Notes: generated by a model from the sequence alone, not told the origin. A DNA stretch of 63,324 bases from an uncultured Clostridium sp. (GCA_900539375.1 UQBY01000020.1:1-63324); one strand, 5' to 3'. Shown: positions 15,421 to 25,581, numbered from the stretch's first letter. Made by a program: numbers and translations.

Positions 15421-18400
15421 TTGAGTGAAGAGTTTATAAAAGGGCTTTATGTAAATTTAAATAAAAAGGAATCTTTATATGAAAAGGGACTTAAAATATT
15501 AAGATTTCAATTTTTTAGAAAAAGTAATTTGCTTAAGGTTATTCTTAGAACTTTAGAAGTTTTAAATGAAGATGAAGAAGATTATTTTAAAAACACTGTT
15601 AAAAAGGCCCTTGGTGTAGATGTTAATGTAGAATTACTTTGTTATAAGGATGTAAGAGATGCCTCTATAGAAGAAATTTCAAGCAAATATTGGATGGATG
15701 TTGTAGGAGAGGTTATAAAGAAAAATCCCTTAGTAAAAGATATTCTATGTTCTAAAAATAGAAAAATAGAAAAGAATAAAATTGTTATAAGTTATGGTTG
15801 TGAAGCTTTAATAAATCATATAAGAAAAAAATATATAGAAGAAGAAATATCATCTCATATAGATGATATTTTTAATCGTAAGGTAAAAGTAGAATTTAGA
15901 TATGATGAATCCTTAATTGAAGAAAATTATGAAGAAAAAAAACTTGAGGAAAATAAACAAATAGTAAAAGACATTTTAGAAGGAAGGGTAGAAAATAATA
16001 ATATAGATAAACCTTCTAAAGAAAATAAAGAAAAGCCAAAATATGAAAAGAAGAAATTTGAAAAACCAAACTTTAAAAGAGAACCTAAGGGCGAAAATAC
16101 TATTTTAGGAAGAAATATTTCAAATGAATCTATTAAAATAAAAGAGATAAATGAAACTTCTGGATATGTAGCTGTTACTGGAGAAATATTCAAGGTAGAA
16201 ACAAAAGAAACTAAAACAGGAAGAATAATTTTAAGTTTCTTTATAACAGATTTAACTAGCTCAATTATGGGAAAATGTTTCTTAAAACCAGGAACTGAAC
16301 AAATGGAAGTTTTAGACCAAATTAAAAAAGGATTATATTGCAAAATTCGTGGAGAAGCTATCTTTGATACCTTTGCTAAAGAAGTAGTAATAATGGTTCG
16401 TGACATAGTTAAAATGAAAAAGATAGAAAGAATGGATAGAGCAGAGAAAAAGAGAGTTGAGCTTCATATGCACACTACCATGAGTGCTATGGATGCAGTA
16501 ACTCCAGCTAAAAAACTTATTGGAAGAGCAGCTAAATGGGGACATACTGCAGTAGCAATTACAGACCATGGGGTAGTTCAAGCTTTTCCAGAGGCACAAA
16601 TGGCAGAAAAAGATAGTGGGCTAAAAGTTATTTATGGAGTTGAAGGCTATTTAGTTAATAATGGAATACCAGTTGTACTTAATGAAAATGGAAAAAGTAC
16701 ATTAGATGATACTTATGTGGTTTTTGACTTAGAAACTACAGGATTTTCTTCAAAAAATGATAAGATAATTGAAATTGGAGCAGTAAAAATAAAGAAGGGT
16801 TTAGTTGTAGATAGATTTAGTGAGTTTGTAAATCCAGAAATGAGAATACCATATAACATTACTGAACTTACAAGTATTACAGATGAAATGGTAGAAAATG
16901 CTGAAACTATAGAAAAAATTCTTCCAAAATTTTTAGAGTTTTGTAAAGATAGTGTTATAGTAGCTCATAATGCAGGTTTTGATGTAGGTTTTATTAAGAA
17001 AAATGCAAGAGATATTGGAGAAGAATTTAATTATCCTGTTTTAGATACTGTTCCACTTGCAAGATATTTATATCCAGAGCTTAAAAAGGTAAAATTAAAT
17101 ATTGTAGCAAAGCATTTAGGAGTAAGCTTAGAAAACCATCATAGAGCAGTAGATGATGCAAAGTGTACAGGTGATATACTTTTAAAATGTTTTGAAAAAA
17201 TAAAAGAGGAAAAAAATATAAATACACTAAAGGAATTAAATAAAGAGTTTTTAGATAATATAGATATAAAAAAGCAACCTAGTTATCATATAATCATATT
17301 AACAAAAACTCAAGAAGGATTAAGAAATTTATATAAGCTTGTATCAGAAGCTCATTTAAATAATTTCTTTAAGGTTCCAAGAATACCAAAAAGCAGACTT
17401 CAAGAATTAAGAGATGGACTTATAATTGGTTCAGCTTGTGAAGCAGGAGAACTTTATAGAGCTATATTAGAAGGAAAAACTGATGATGAATTAAAAGAAA
17501 TAATAAGCTTTTATGATTATTTAGAAATTCAGCCAATAGGAAATAATGAATTCTTAATAGAAAAGGGTTCCGTAAAAGATGAAAATGAAATAAAAGAAAT
17601 AAATAAAAAAATTTATGATTTAGGAAAAGAATGTGGAAAGCTTACTGTAGCTACAGGAGATGTTCACTTTTTAGAACCAGAAGATTCTGCCTTTAGAAAA
17701 ATTATAATGGCAGGAAAGGGCTTTAAAGATGCAGATAATCAACCACCATTATATTTAAAGACAACAGAAGAAATGCTTAAAGAGTTTTCTTATTTAGGAG
17801 AAGATATAGCAATGGAAGTTGTTGTTACAAATACTAATAAAATAGCAGATGAATGTGAAAAGATAAAGCCTATTCCAGATGAAACATATCCTCCTAAAAT
17901 TGAGGGAGCAGAAGAGGATATTAAAAATATGGCTATGGATAAAGTACATTCTATATATGGAGACCCTCTTCCAGAAGTAGTTGAAAAAAGACTTGATAAA
18001 GAACTTAATTCAATTATAAGTAATGGATATGCAGTTTTGTATCTTATAGCACAAAAGCTTGTGGCAAAATCTTTATCTGATGGATACTTAGTTGGTTCAA
18101 GAGGTTCTGTTGGTTCTTCCTTTGCAGCAACAATGTCAGATATTACAGAAGTTAATGGACTTCCACCTCACTATGTATGTCCAAATTGTAAAAACTCTGA
18201 GTTTTTCTTAGATGGTTCAGTAAGTTCAGGTGCAGACCTTCCAGATAAGATATGTCCAAAATGTGGTACAAAATATAGAGCTGATGGACATGATATTCCC
18301 TTTGAAACTTTCTTAGGATTTGAAGGAGATAAAGAACCAGATATAGACCTTAATTTCTCAGGAGATAACCAAGGTGATATTCATAAATATACAGAAGTTT

Positions 18401-19761
18401 TATTTGGTGAAGGATATGTATTTAAAGCAGGAACAATAGGAACAGTTGCAGAAAAAACAGCCTATGGATATGTAAAAAAATATTTAGAAGAAAGAGGATT
18501 AAGAGCCTCTAGTGCTGAAATTGAAAGACTTACAATAGGATGTACTGGAATAAAAAGAACAAGTGGACAGCATCCTGGTGGAATTATGGTTGTTCCAACT
18601 TATACAGATATATATAATTTTACTCCAATACAACATCCAGCAGATGATAATGATTCAGATGTAGTAACAACTCATTTTGACTATCACTCAATATCAGGAA
18701 GACTTTTAAAACTTGATATACTAGGTCATGATGACCCTACAGTAATAAGAATGCTTCAAGATTTAACAGGAATAGACCCAAAAACAATACCTTTAAATGA
18801 TCCAGATGTAATATCTTTATTTACTTCTCCAAATGCATTAGGAGTTACAGCAGAAGAATTAGAATGTCCTGTTGGAAGTTATGGACTTCCTGAGTTTGGA
18901 ACAAAATTTGTTAGAGGAATGCTTGTAGATACTCAGCCAAAAAGTTTTGCAGACTTAGTAAGAATATCAGGACTTTCTCATGGTACAGATGTATGGCTTA
19001 ATAATGCACAATATTATATAAAAGAAGGATATACAACTCTTCAAGAATGTATTGCTACAAGAGATGATATAATGGTATATCTTATGTATAAGGGAGTACC
19101 ACCAAAAACTTCCTTCTCTATAATGGAAAAGGTAAGAAAAGGTAAAGGACTATCTGAGGAACATGAAAAGATAATGAAAGAAAATAATGTACCAAATTGG
19201 TATATAGAATCTTGTAAAAAGATAAAATACATGTTCCCTAAAGGTCATGCTGTGGCATATGTTATGATGGCTGTAAGAATAGCATATTTTAAAGTTCATT
19301 ATCCAGCAGCTTATTATGCTACATATTTTACAGTAAGAGCAGATGATTTTGATGCAGATATAGTATGCAAAGGAGAATCTGCAATACATCAAAAACTTCA
19401 TGAGTTATATGATTTAGGAAATTCTGCTAGTGTAAAAGATAAGGGATTAATAACTGTTCTTGAATTAGCTTTTGAAATGTGTAAGAGAGGCCTTAAATTT
19501 AAAAAGGTTGATTTATATAAATCAGAAGCATTAAAATTTACAATAGAAGATGAAGTTTACTTAAGACCACCTTTAAATTCTCTTCAAGGAGTTGGAGATA
19601 ATGCAGCAAAATCAATAGCTGAAGCAAGAAAAGATGGAGAATTTATTTCAAAAGAAGATTTAAGAATGAGGTCTAAAGTATCAAAGACAGTTATAGAAAC
19701 ATTAACTAATCATGGATGTTTAGAAGGAATGTCTGAAACAAATCAATTATCATTATTCTAA
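15421..19761 (+). CDS. polC: DNA polymerase III PolC-type, TTG start
   Basis: This is the main replicative polymerase of low-GC Gram-positives. The 1446-residue protein has an N-terminal region and OB fold (to about 330), a PHP domain (VELHMHTTMSAMDAV near 346) with an inserted DEDD exonuclease (VVFDLETTGFSS near 433, HNAGFDVGF near 518), and the polymerase core with PDIDLNFSGD near 973. Zinc-type cysteine pairs lie near 920-945 (CPNCKN and CPKCGT). TTG 15421 follows GGAGGGG with normal spacing. Full length, no defects seen. Confidence 0.98.
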   Translation: MSEEFIKGLYVNLNKKESLYEKGLKILRFQFFRKSNLLKVILRTLEVLNEDEEDYFKNTVKKALGVDVNVELLCYKDVRDASIEEISSKYWMDVVGEVIKKNPLVKDILCSKNRKIEKNKIVISYGCEALINHIRKKYIEEEISSHIDDIFNRKVKVEFRYDESLIEENYEEKKLEENKQIVKDILEGRVENNNIDKPSKENKEKPKYEKKKFEKPNFKREPKGENTILGRNISNESIKIKEINETSGYVAVTGEIFKVETKETKTGRIILSFFITDLTSSIMGKCFLKPGTEQMEVLDQIKKGLYCKIRGEAIFDTFAKEVVIMVRDIVKMKKIERMDRAEKKRVELHMHTTMSAMDAVTPAKKLIGRAAKWGHTAVAITDHGVVQAFPEAQMAEKDSGLKVIYGVEGYLVNNGIPVVLNENGKSTLDDTYVVFDLETTGFSSKNDKIIEIGAVKIKKGLVVDRFSEFVNPEMRIPYNITELTSITDEMVENAETIEKILPKFLEFCKDSVIVAHNAGFDVGFIKKNARDIGEEFNYPVLDTVPLARYLYPELKKVKLNIVAKHLGVSLENHHRAVDDAKCTGDILLKCFEKIKEEKNINTLKELNKEFLDNIDIKKQPSYHIIILTKTQEGLRNLYKLVSEAHLNNFFKVPRIPKSRLQELRDGLIIGSACEAGELYRAILEGKTDDELKEIISFYDYLEIQPIGNNEFLIEKGSVKDENEIKEINKKIYDLGKECGKLTVATGDVHFLEPEDSAFRKIIMAGKGFKDADNQPPLYLKTTEEMLKEFSYLGEDIAMEVVVTNTNKIADECEKIKPIPDETYPPKIEGAEEDIKNMAMDKVHSIYGDPLPEVVEKRLDKELNSIISNGYAVLYLIAQKLVAKSLSDGYLVGSRGSVGSSFAATMSDITEVNGLPPHYVCPNCKNSEFFLDGSVSSGADLPDKICPKCGTKYRADGHDIPFETFLGFEGDKEPDIDLNFSGDNQGDIHKYTEVLFGEGYVFKAGTIGTVAEKTAYGYVKKYLEERGLRASSAEIERLTIGCTGIKRTSGQHPGGIMVVPTYTDIYNFTPIQHPADDNDSDVVTTHFDYHSISGRLLKLDILGHDDPTVIRMLQDLTGIDPKTIPLNDPDVISLFTSPNALGVTAEELECPVGSYGLPEFGTKFVRGMLVDTQPKSFADLVRISGLSHGTDVWLNNAQYYIKEGYTTLQECIATRDDIMVYLMYKGVPPKTSFSIMEKVRKGKGLSEEHEKIMKENNVPNWYIESCKKIKYMFPKGHAVAYVMMAVRIAYFKVHYPAAYYATYFTVRADDFDADIVCKGESAIHQKLHELYDLGNSASVKDKGLITVLELAFEMCKRGLKFKKVDLYKSEALKFTIEDEVYLRPPLNSLQGVGDNAAKSIAEARKDGEFISKEDLRMRSKVSKTVIETLTNHGCLEGMSETNQLSLF

Positions 19762-19832
19762 ATAATTCTTGTATTATTTAAAAATATATGTTAAGCTATA
19801 GATGTAAGATTAACAGCAATAGTTAAAAATAT

Positions 19833-19863
19833 GAGTGGGGAGAAAATGCCCACTCTTTGTTTT
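19833..19863 (+). terminator. Terminator after polC (first of two)
   Basis: GAGTGGG (19833-19839) and CCCACTC (19849-19855) form a 7-bp GC-rich stem followed by TTTGTTTTG. Confidence 0.75.
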
Positions 19864-19867
19864 GTGG

Positions 19868-19898
19868 CGCAACTGATTTTAAAAATAGTTGCGTTTTT
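19868..19898 (+). terminator. Second hairpin and T-run after polC
   Basis: CGCAACT (19868-19874) and AGTTGCG (19887-19893) pair, followed by TTTTT. The T-run overlaps the -35 of the next promoter. Confidence 0.7.
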
Positions 19899-19926
19899 GC
19901 ATAGTTAAAATTTGTTATCTTACAAT
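19897..19926 (+). promoter_or_regulatory. Sigma-A promoter of the rimP-nusA-infB operon
   Basis: TTGCAT (19897-19902), an 18-base spacer and TACAAT (19921-19926), 34 bases before the rimP ATG. The -35 shares bases with the terminator T-run directly upstream. Confidence 0.55.
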
Positions 19927-19960
19927 AAAAATTGAATATTGAAAGGGAGGTTTTGAAGTA

Positions 19961-20422
19961 ATGAATAACAATGCTTTAATTGAAAAAATTGAAACTTTAG
20001 TTAAACCAATTGCAGATGAATTAAATTATGAAATTTATCATATTGAGTTTGTAAAAGAAAATAATGAATTTTATTTAAGAATATATATTGATAAAGAAGA
20101 AGGCATATCTCTTACAGATTGTGAAGCATTATCTAGAAGAGTAAGTGATGTTTTAGATGTTGAAGACCCAATAGATAAGGCATATTATCTAGAAGTATCA
20201 TCACCAGGTCTTAATAGAAGATTATTTACAGATGAACATTTTAAAAAGTTTGTAGGAAGAGAAGTTTTAGTAAAACTTAATGGAAATATTGAAGGTAAGA
20301 AAAATATAAAAGGACTGCTTAAAGAAGTAACTGAGGAAAAGATAATTGTAGAAGATGGTGAAAAAGCAATAACTATTCCTAAGGTAAAAATAAAGGTAGC
20401 AAATTTAGAAGGGGAAATTTAG
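19961..20422 (+). CDS. rimP: Ribosome maturation factor RimP
   Basis: RimP helps 30S assembly. The 153-residue protein has the family start (IEKIETLVKPIADELNYEIY), then LRIYIDKEEGISLTDCEALSR and YYLEVSSPGLNR, and an SH3-like C-terminal domain. GGGAGG lies 13 bases before the ATG. It is the first gene of the conserved rimP-nusA-ylxR-ylxQ-infB-rbfA operon, which continues here through nrnA, truB and ribF. Confidence 0.96.
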   Translation: MNNNALIEKIETLVKPIADELNYEIYHIEFVKENNEFYLRIYIDKEEGISLTDCEALSRRVSDVLDVEDPIDKAYYLEVSSPGLNRRLFTDEHFKKFVGREVLVKLNGNIEGKKNIKGLLKEVTEEKIIVEDGEKAITIPKVKIKVANLEGEI

Positions 20423-20438
20423 CAAGGAGGATAAAAAA

Positions 20439-21551
20439 ATGAATGAAGAGTTTATAACTGCTCTAAAGGAAATAGTTAAGGATAAGGGTATAAGTGAGGA
20501 TTTAATATTTACAACAATTGAGGATGCTATGGTGGCAGCATATAAGAAAAATTATGCAAATAATGTTACAGCAGCTCAAAATGTTAGAGTAAGTATAGAT
20601 AGAGAAACAGGAGAAATTCATGTATATGCTCAAAAGGTTGTATGTGAAGAAGTTTATGATGAAGTAACTGAAATTTCTTTAGAAGATGCAAAGGCTATAA
20701 GCAAAAGATATGAAGAAGATGACATAGTTGAAATTGAAGTAACTCCAAAAAACTTTGGAAGAGTAGCTGCACAATTAGCAAAGCAAGTAGTAACTCAAAG
20801 AATAAAGGAAGCAGAAAGAAGTATAATATATAAAGAGTATAAAGAAAAAGAATTTGATATTATAACAGGAACTGTTTTAAGAAAAGATAAAGGAATGGTT
20901 TTTGTTAATCTTGGAAAAATAGAAGGTGTAATAACTGAAAAAGAACAAATTCCAGGAGAAGAATATCCATTTAATTCAAAGCTTAAGCTTTATATAGTAG
21001 AAGTAAAAGAAGGTTCTAAGGGAGCTCAAGTTCATGTTTCAAGAACTCATCCAGGTCTTGTAAAAAGATTATTTGAATTAGAAGTTCCAGAAATATTTGA
21101 TGGAACAGTTGAAATAAAGAGTATATCAAGAGAACCTGGTTCAAGAAGCAAAATAGCAGTTTATTCAAATGATGAATCTGTAGATGCTATGGGTGCATGT
21201 GTTGGAACAAAGGGTGCAAGAGTACAAAACATAGTAAATGAATTGAAAAATGAAAAAATAGACATTATAAAATGGAGTAAAGACCCTAAAGAATTTATAT
21301 CTAATTCTTTAAGCCCAGCTAAGGTTTTAAGTGTTGATATAGATGAAGAAAATAAATCAGCAAAGGTTGTAGTTGATGATAATCAACTTTCTTTAGCAAT
21401 AGGTAAAGAAGGTCAAAATGTAAGACTTGCAGCTAAGTTAACTAACTGGAAAATAGATATAAAAAGTAAATCACAAGCAGAAAAAGAAGCTGCCTTAGAA
21501 GAAACTGAAGAAAATAATTCAGAAGAAATGAGCACTACTGTTACAGAATAA
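20439..21551 (+). CDS. nusA: Transcription termination/antitermination factor NusA
   Basis: NusA binds RNA polymerase and nascent RNA and modulates pausing and termination. The 370-residue protein has the N-terminal RNAP-binding domain (to about 130), an S1 domain (TGTVLRKDKGMVFVNLGKIE, about 140-200) and two KH domains (ACVGTKGARVQNIVNEL near 250 and LAIGKEGQNVRLAAKLT near 320). It lacks the acidic repeats of the E. coli protein, as is normal in Firmicutes. AAGGAGG precedes the ATG. Confidence 0.97.
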   Translation: MNEEFITALKEIVKDKGISEDLIFTTIEDAMVAAYKKNYANNVTAAQNVRVSIDRETGEIHVYAQKVVCEEVYDEVTEISLEDAKAISKRYEEDDIVEIEVTPKNFGRVAAQLAKQVVTQRIKEAERSIIYKEYKEKEFDIITGTVLRKDKGMVFVNLGKIEGVITEKEQIPGEEYPFNSKLKLYIVEVKEGSKGAQVHVSRTHPGLVKRLFELEVPEIFDGTVEIKSISREPGSRSKIAVYSNDESVDAMGACVGTKGARVQNIVNELKNEKIDIIKWSKDPKEFISNSLSPAKVLSVDIDEENKSAKVVVDDNQLSLAIGKEGQNVRLAAKLTNWKIDIKSKSQAEKEAALEETEENNSEEMSTTVTE

Positions 21552-21566
21552 AGGGGTGTTTTTATT

Positions 21567-21833
21567 ATGAAGACAAAGAAGATACCACTAAGAATGTGTA
21601 CTGGGTGTATGGAAATGAAGCCTAAAAAGGAACTTATAAGAGTAGTAAAAAGTCCTGAAGGAGAAGTTTCTGTAGACCTTAAAGGAAAATCTGCTGGAAG
21701 AGGAGCTTATATTTGTAGAAATAAAGAATGTTTAGAAAAGGCTTTTAAAGCAAAAAGATTAAGCCGAAATTTAGACATTGCAATAAGCGAAGAAGTTTAT
21801 AATAGACTTAAGGAAGAAATTGAAAATGAATAA
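21567..21833 (+). CDS. ylxR: YlxR-family RNA-binding protein
   Basis: The 88-residue protein has the YlxR (DUF448) signature: RMCTGCMEMKPKKELIRVVK, then GKSAGRGAYICRNKECLEKA. Four cysteines occur in two pairs (CTGC near residue 10, and C50 with C55). The family sits between nusA and infB in most Firmicutes and has been linked to RNase P and nucleoid functions; the exact role is not settled. AAGGGGTG precedes the ATG. Confidence 0.92.
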   Translation: MKTKKIPLRMCTGCMEMKPKKELIRVVKSPEGEVSVDLKGKSAGRGAYICRNKECLEKAFKAKRLSRNLDIAISEEVYNRLKEEIENE

Positions 21834-22140
21834 GTTTTTTAATTTTTTAGGTTTAATAAAAAGATCAGGAAATTTAATTGAGGGTTACAGTAAATGTAAT
21901 GAGGAGAGAAATAAAAGGGAGATATATCTTTTTATTTTATCACCTGATGCCTCTGAAAACTCAAGAAAAAAATTTATAAATCATTGTTTAGAAAATAAAA
22001 TCCCATATATTGAAGATTTCTCAAAGGAGGAATTAGGGGAATCCATTGGAAGACCTGAAGTTATGATTTTGGCAATAAAAAATAAAAATATGGCTGAAAA
22101 ATTATTATCTCTTTATGAGGAGGAAGAATATATGAAATAG
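21826..22140 (+). CDS. L7Ae-like ribosomal/RNA-binding protein YlxQ
   Basis: The 104-residue protein resembles the L7Ae/L30e-fold YlxQ proteins of this operon: FFNFLGLIKRSGNLIEGYSKC, then LFILSPDASENSRKKFINHC, and GRPEVMILAIKNKNMA. The family binds kink-turn RNA. The gene overlaps the end of ylxR by 8 bases. ATG 21826 is preferred; a TTG at 21820 in the same frame is nearer to AAGGA and cannot be excluded. Overlap suggests translational coupling. Confidence 0.85.
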   Translation: MNKFFNFLGLIKRSGNLIEGYSKCNEERNKREIYLFILSPDASENSRKKFINHCLENKIPYIEDFSKEELGESIGRPEVMILAIKNKNMAEKLLSLYEEEEYMK

Positions 22141-22159
22141 AATAATCGGGGGTGACTTT

Positions 22160-24238
22160 ATGTCAAAAATAAGAGTATATGAATTAGCAAAAGAATTAAA
22201 CATTAGCTCAAAAAAATTGATAGAAATGTTAATGGAGGAGTTTAATGTAGAAGTAAAAAATCATATGAGTGTTATTGAAGATGAAGATGCAGAGTTAATA
22301 AAGGAATTTATAACTAGTGTAGATGCTGAAGATTTAAAAGATGATGAAGACCAAAAGAAGAGTATTGTAGATGAATATGAAGATATTTTAGCTGAAGAAG
22401 TTAACAAAGGAAATAAAAAGAAAAAGAAAACTAAAAAGCAAATAGCAGCAGAAAAAGCTAAGGCAGAACAAGAATTTGCAGAAAATACAATACTAGAAAT
22501 TGGAGAAACAATAACTGTTAAAGAATTAGCAGATATGCTTCAAAAACCATATGCAGATGTTATTAAAAACCTTATGTTCTTAGGTATTATGGCAGCTGTA
22601 AATCAAGAAATAGATTATAATACAGCAGAAAAACTATGTGAAAAGTATGAAATAATGTGTGAAAAGAAGGAAGAGTCAGCAGAACTTGAATCTTTAAATG
22701 TTGAAGAAGATGATGATGAAAACTTAGTTAAGAGACCTCCTATAGTAACAGTTATGGGACACGTTGACCATGGTAAAACTTCCCTTTTAGATGCTATAAG
22801 AAAAACAAAGGTTATTGATAGTGAAGCTGGAGGAATAACACAACATATAGGTGCTTATACAGTAACTATAAATGGAGAAAAGATAACATTTTTAGATACT
22901 CCAGGACATGAAGCTTTTACAGCTATGAGAGCTAGAGGAGCTCAAATTACAGATATAGTTATACTAGTAGTTGCAGCTGATGATGGAATAATGCCTCAAA
23001 CAAAGGAAGCTATAAGTCACTGTAAAGCTGCAGATGTTCCTATAGTTGTAGCTATTAACAAAATTGATAAGCCAGGAGCAAATATTGATAAAGTTAAGCA
23101 AGAATTAACAGAATATGGCTTAGTTTCAGAAGACTGGGGTGGAGATACTATATGTGTACCAGTATCAGCTAAGAAAGGTCTTAATTTAGACCAATTACTA
23201 GAAATGGTTCTTTTAACAGCAGAAATGCTTGAACTTAAAGCTAATCCAAATAGAAAAGCTATGGGTACTGTAATAGAAGCAAAACTTGACAAAGGAAGAG
23301 GAGCAGTAGCTTCATTACTTGTTCAAAGTGGTACTTTATCAGTTGGAGATTCTATATTAGTTGGAACTACTTATGGAAGAATAAGAGCTATGTTTAATGA
23401 TGATGGAAAGAAGATAAAGTCAGCAGGACCTTCAATGCCAGTAGAAATATTAGGACTTTCAGAAGTACCAGCAGCTGGAGATAGATTTAATGAAGTAAAG
23501 GATGAAAAGACAGCTAGAGATATGGCTTCAAAGAGAAAAGAAAAGTTAAAGATTGAAACATTAAATTCTTCTCATAAAGTTTCATTAGAAGATTTATATA
23601 ATCAAATTAGAGAAGGTAAGGTTAAAGAACTTGCAATAATAGTTAAAGCAGATGTTCAAGGTTCTGTAGAAGCTATAAAGCAATCTCTTGAAAAGTTATC
23701 AACAGATGATGTTAAGGTAAGAGTTATTCATGGAGGAGTAGGTGCTATAACTGAAACTGATGTTACTTTAGCTACAGCTTCAAATGCAATAATTATAGGA
23801 TTTAATGTAAGACCAGATGTTAATGCTTCAGCTTTAGCAGAAAAAGAAGAAGTAGAAATAAAAACTTATAGAATTATCTATGATGCAATTGAAGATGTTA
23901 AATCTGCTATGATAGGTATGCTTGAACCAGAATATAGAGAAGTTATTTTAGGTAAAGCAGAAGTTAGAGAAACTTATAAGATTTCAAATGTAGGAACTAT
24001 TGCAGGATGCTATGTTTTAGATGGAAAGATTTTAAGAAACTCAGAAGTTAGAGTTATAAGAGAAGGTGTAGTTGTATTTGAAGGAGTTCTTGCATCATTA
24101 AAGAGATTTAAAGATGATGTAAAGGAAGTTGCATCAAACTACGAATGTGGATTAAGAGTTGATAGATTTAATGATATTAAAGAAGGAGACATTATTGAAG
24201 CATTTAAAATGGAAGCAATTGTTAGAAAAGAGCTTTAA
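22160..24238 (+). CDS. infB: Translation initiation factor IF-2
   Basis: IF-2 brings fMet-tRNA to the 30S subunit and drives subunit joining. The 692-residue protein has an IF2N domain (IRVYELAKELNISSKKLIEM), a short Lys/Glu-rich linker, a second IF2N domain (TITVKELADMLQKPYADVI), then the G domain (GHVDHGKTSLLDAI near 200, DTPGHEAFTAMRARGA, NKIDKPGAN) and C-terminal domains. The linker is shorter than in many species. GGGGGTGA precedes the ATG. Confidence 0.98.
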   Translation: MSKIRVYELAKELNISSKKLIEMLMEEFNVEVKNHMSVIEDEDAELIKEFITSVDAEDLKDDEDQKKSIVDEYEDILAEEVNKGNKKKKKTKKQIAAEKAKAEQEFAENTILEIGETITVKELADMLQKPYADVIKNLMFLGIMAAVNQEIDYNTAEKLCEKYEIMCEKKEESAELESLNVEEDDDENLVKRPPIVTVMGHVDHGKTSLLDAIRKTKVIDSEAGGITQHIGAYTVTINGEKITFLDTPGHEAFTAMRARGAQITDIVILVVAADDGIMPQTKEAISHCKAADVPIVVAINKIDKPGANIDKVKQELTEYGLVSEDWGGDTICVPVSAKKGLNLDQLLEMVLLTAEMLELKANPNRKAMGTVIEAKLDKGRGAVASLLVQSGTLSVGDSILVGTTYGRIRAMFNDDGKKIKSAGPSMPVEILGLSEVPAAGDRFNEVKDEKTARDMASKRKEKLKIETLNSSHKVSLEDLYNQIREGKVKELAIIVKADVQGSVEAIKQSLEKLSTDDVKVRVIHGGVGAITETDVTLATASNAIIIGFNVRPDVNASALAEKEEVEIKTYRIIYDAIEDVKSAMIGMLEPEYREVILGKAEVRETYKISNVGTIAGCYVLDGKILRNSEVRVIREGVVVFEGVLASLKRFKDDVKEVASNYECGLRVDRFNDIKEGDIIEAFKMEAIVRKEL

Positions 24239-24255
24239 TTAAAGAGGTGATTTAA

Positions 24256-24606
24256 ATGCCTAATTATAGAGGTGGCAGAATTAACGAAGAGGTTAAAAAA
24301 GAAATAAGTAACTTAATTCGTGATGATATAAAAGATCCTAGACTTACAGCAATGATTTCAGTAACTGCAGTAAAGGTAACTAAGGATTTAAGATATGCAA
24401 AGGTATATGTAAGTATATTTGCAAAGAATGAAGAGGAAAAGAAAACTAATTTAGAAGCTTTAAAAAGTGCAGAAGGATTTGTAAGAAAAGAAATTGGTCA
24501 CAGAATTAATCTTAGATATACTCCTCAAATTATATTTGAATTAGATGATTCTATTGACTATGGAATGCATATTGATAGTTTAATAGAAAAGACAAGGGGT
24601 AAATAA
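24256..24606 (+). CDS. rbfA: Ribosome-binding factor A
   Basis: RbfA acts in late 30S maturation and cold adaptation. The 116-residue KH-like protein has EVKKEISNLIRDDIKDPRL, VTKDLRYAKVYVSIF and LRYTPQIIFELDDSIDYG. AAGAGGTGA precedes the ATG, 17 bases after infB. The next gene starts 1 base after its stop. Confidence 0.97.
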   Translation: MPNYRGGRINEEVKKEISNLIRDDIKDPRLTAMISVTAVKVTKDLRYAKVYVSIFAKNEEEKKTNLEALKSAEGFVRKEIGHRINLRYTPQIIFELDDSIDYGMHIDSLIEKTRGK

Positions 24607-24607
24607 T

Positions 24608-25579
24608 ATGTCATTAAAAGATATTTCAAAGGTTATATTAGAATCTAATAAAATAGGAATAGCTTTCCATGCATCACCAGATGGTGATGCAATTGGAAGC
24701 ACACTAGCTCTTTATCATGGATTAAAAGAACTAGGAAAAGATGTATACATACTTTCTAAAGAAGTTGTTCCAGATAATCTTGCATTTTTACCAGGTTCAG
24801 AAGAAATTGATGGAGATATGCCAAGAACTACTTACGATACTGACTTAGTTATTGTATTAGATTGTGGAAATATGGATAGAATATGTGCTAGAGTAGATGA
24901 TTTTTGTGGAACTTTAATTAATATAGACCATCATGTTACAAATGATATGTATGGTGTTATTAATCATATAGAGCCAAAATCAGCAGCAACAGCAGAAATT
25001 GTTTATCTTCTTTTAAAAGAACTAGGATATAATTTTGATAGTGAAGAGGAAATATTTCAAAGAATAGGAACATGTATTTTTACTGGAATTGTTACAGATA
25101 CAGGTTGCTTTAGACATTCTAATGTTACAAAAAGAACTCATACAATATCAGGAGAATTAATTGAATGTGGTGTAAATAACACAAAAATATATGATAGTCT
25201 TTTTGATAATAAGCCTTATGAGAAAGTAAAACTTATGGGATATGCCTTAAGTAGACTTGAACTTTTAGTTAATAATAAAGTGTCATTTATAGAATTATCT
25301 AAAGAATTATTAGATAGTGTATCTCTTGGAAATCTTGATACTAGCGATATAATTTCTATTGCTTTAGGAATAGAAGGGGTAGAAGTAGCTGTTGTTACAA
25401 AAGAAGTTGAAGATGGAGTAAAAGCAAGTTTACGTTCAAAGGCAGATTATGATGTAAGAAGAGTAGCAGAAGCTTTAGGCGGAGGGGGCCATATAAAAGC
25501 ATCAGGACTTAAGCTTATGCATACTTCATTAGATGAAGCAAAATACAAAATAATTAAAGAAATAGAAAAAGAGATGTAG
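24608..25579 (+). CDS. nrnA: DHH/DHHA1 phosphoesterase (NrnA-type nanoRNase)
   Basis: The 323-residue protein has the DHH motifs HASPDGDAIGS (near residue 22), VLDCGN, NIDHHVTN (near 105) and the DHHA1 domain with GGGGHIKASG near 293. NrnA-type enzymes degrade oligoribonucleotides of 2-5 bases and pAp; some relatives hydrolyse pApA. The ATG at 24608 directly abuts the rbfA stop, and the end of rbfA (AAGGGG) supplies the ribosome binding site. Context in the infB operon is typical of Firmicutes. Confidence 0.92.
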   Translation: MSLKDISKVILESNKIGIAFHASPDGDAIGSTLALYHGLKELGKDVYILSKEVVPDNLAFLPGSEEIDGDMPRTTYDTDLVIVLDCGNMDRICARVDDFCGTLINIDHHVTNDMYGVINHIEPKSAATAEIVYLLLKELGYNFDSEEEIFQRIGTCIFTGIVTDTGCFRHSNVTKRTHTISGELIECGVNNTKIYDSLFDNKPYEKVKLMGYALSRLELLVNNKVSFIELSKELLDSVSLGNLDTSDIISIALGIEGVEVAVVTKEVEDGVKASLRSKADYDVRRVAEALGGGGHIKASGLKLMHTSLDEAKYKIIKEIEKEM

Positions 25580-25581
25580 CT

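Noticed and set aside
16333..16599. Reverse-strand frames inside polC and similar long shadows in pnp, topA, tsf and other genes
   Set aside because: They lie fully inside well-supported genes, lack ribosome binding sites and have the composition expected of shadow frames.
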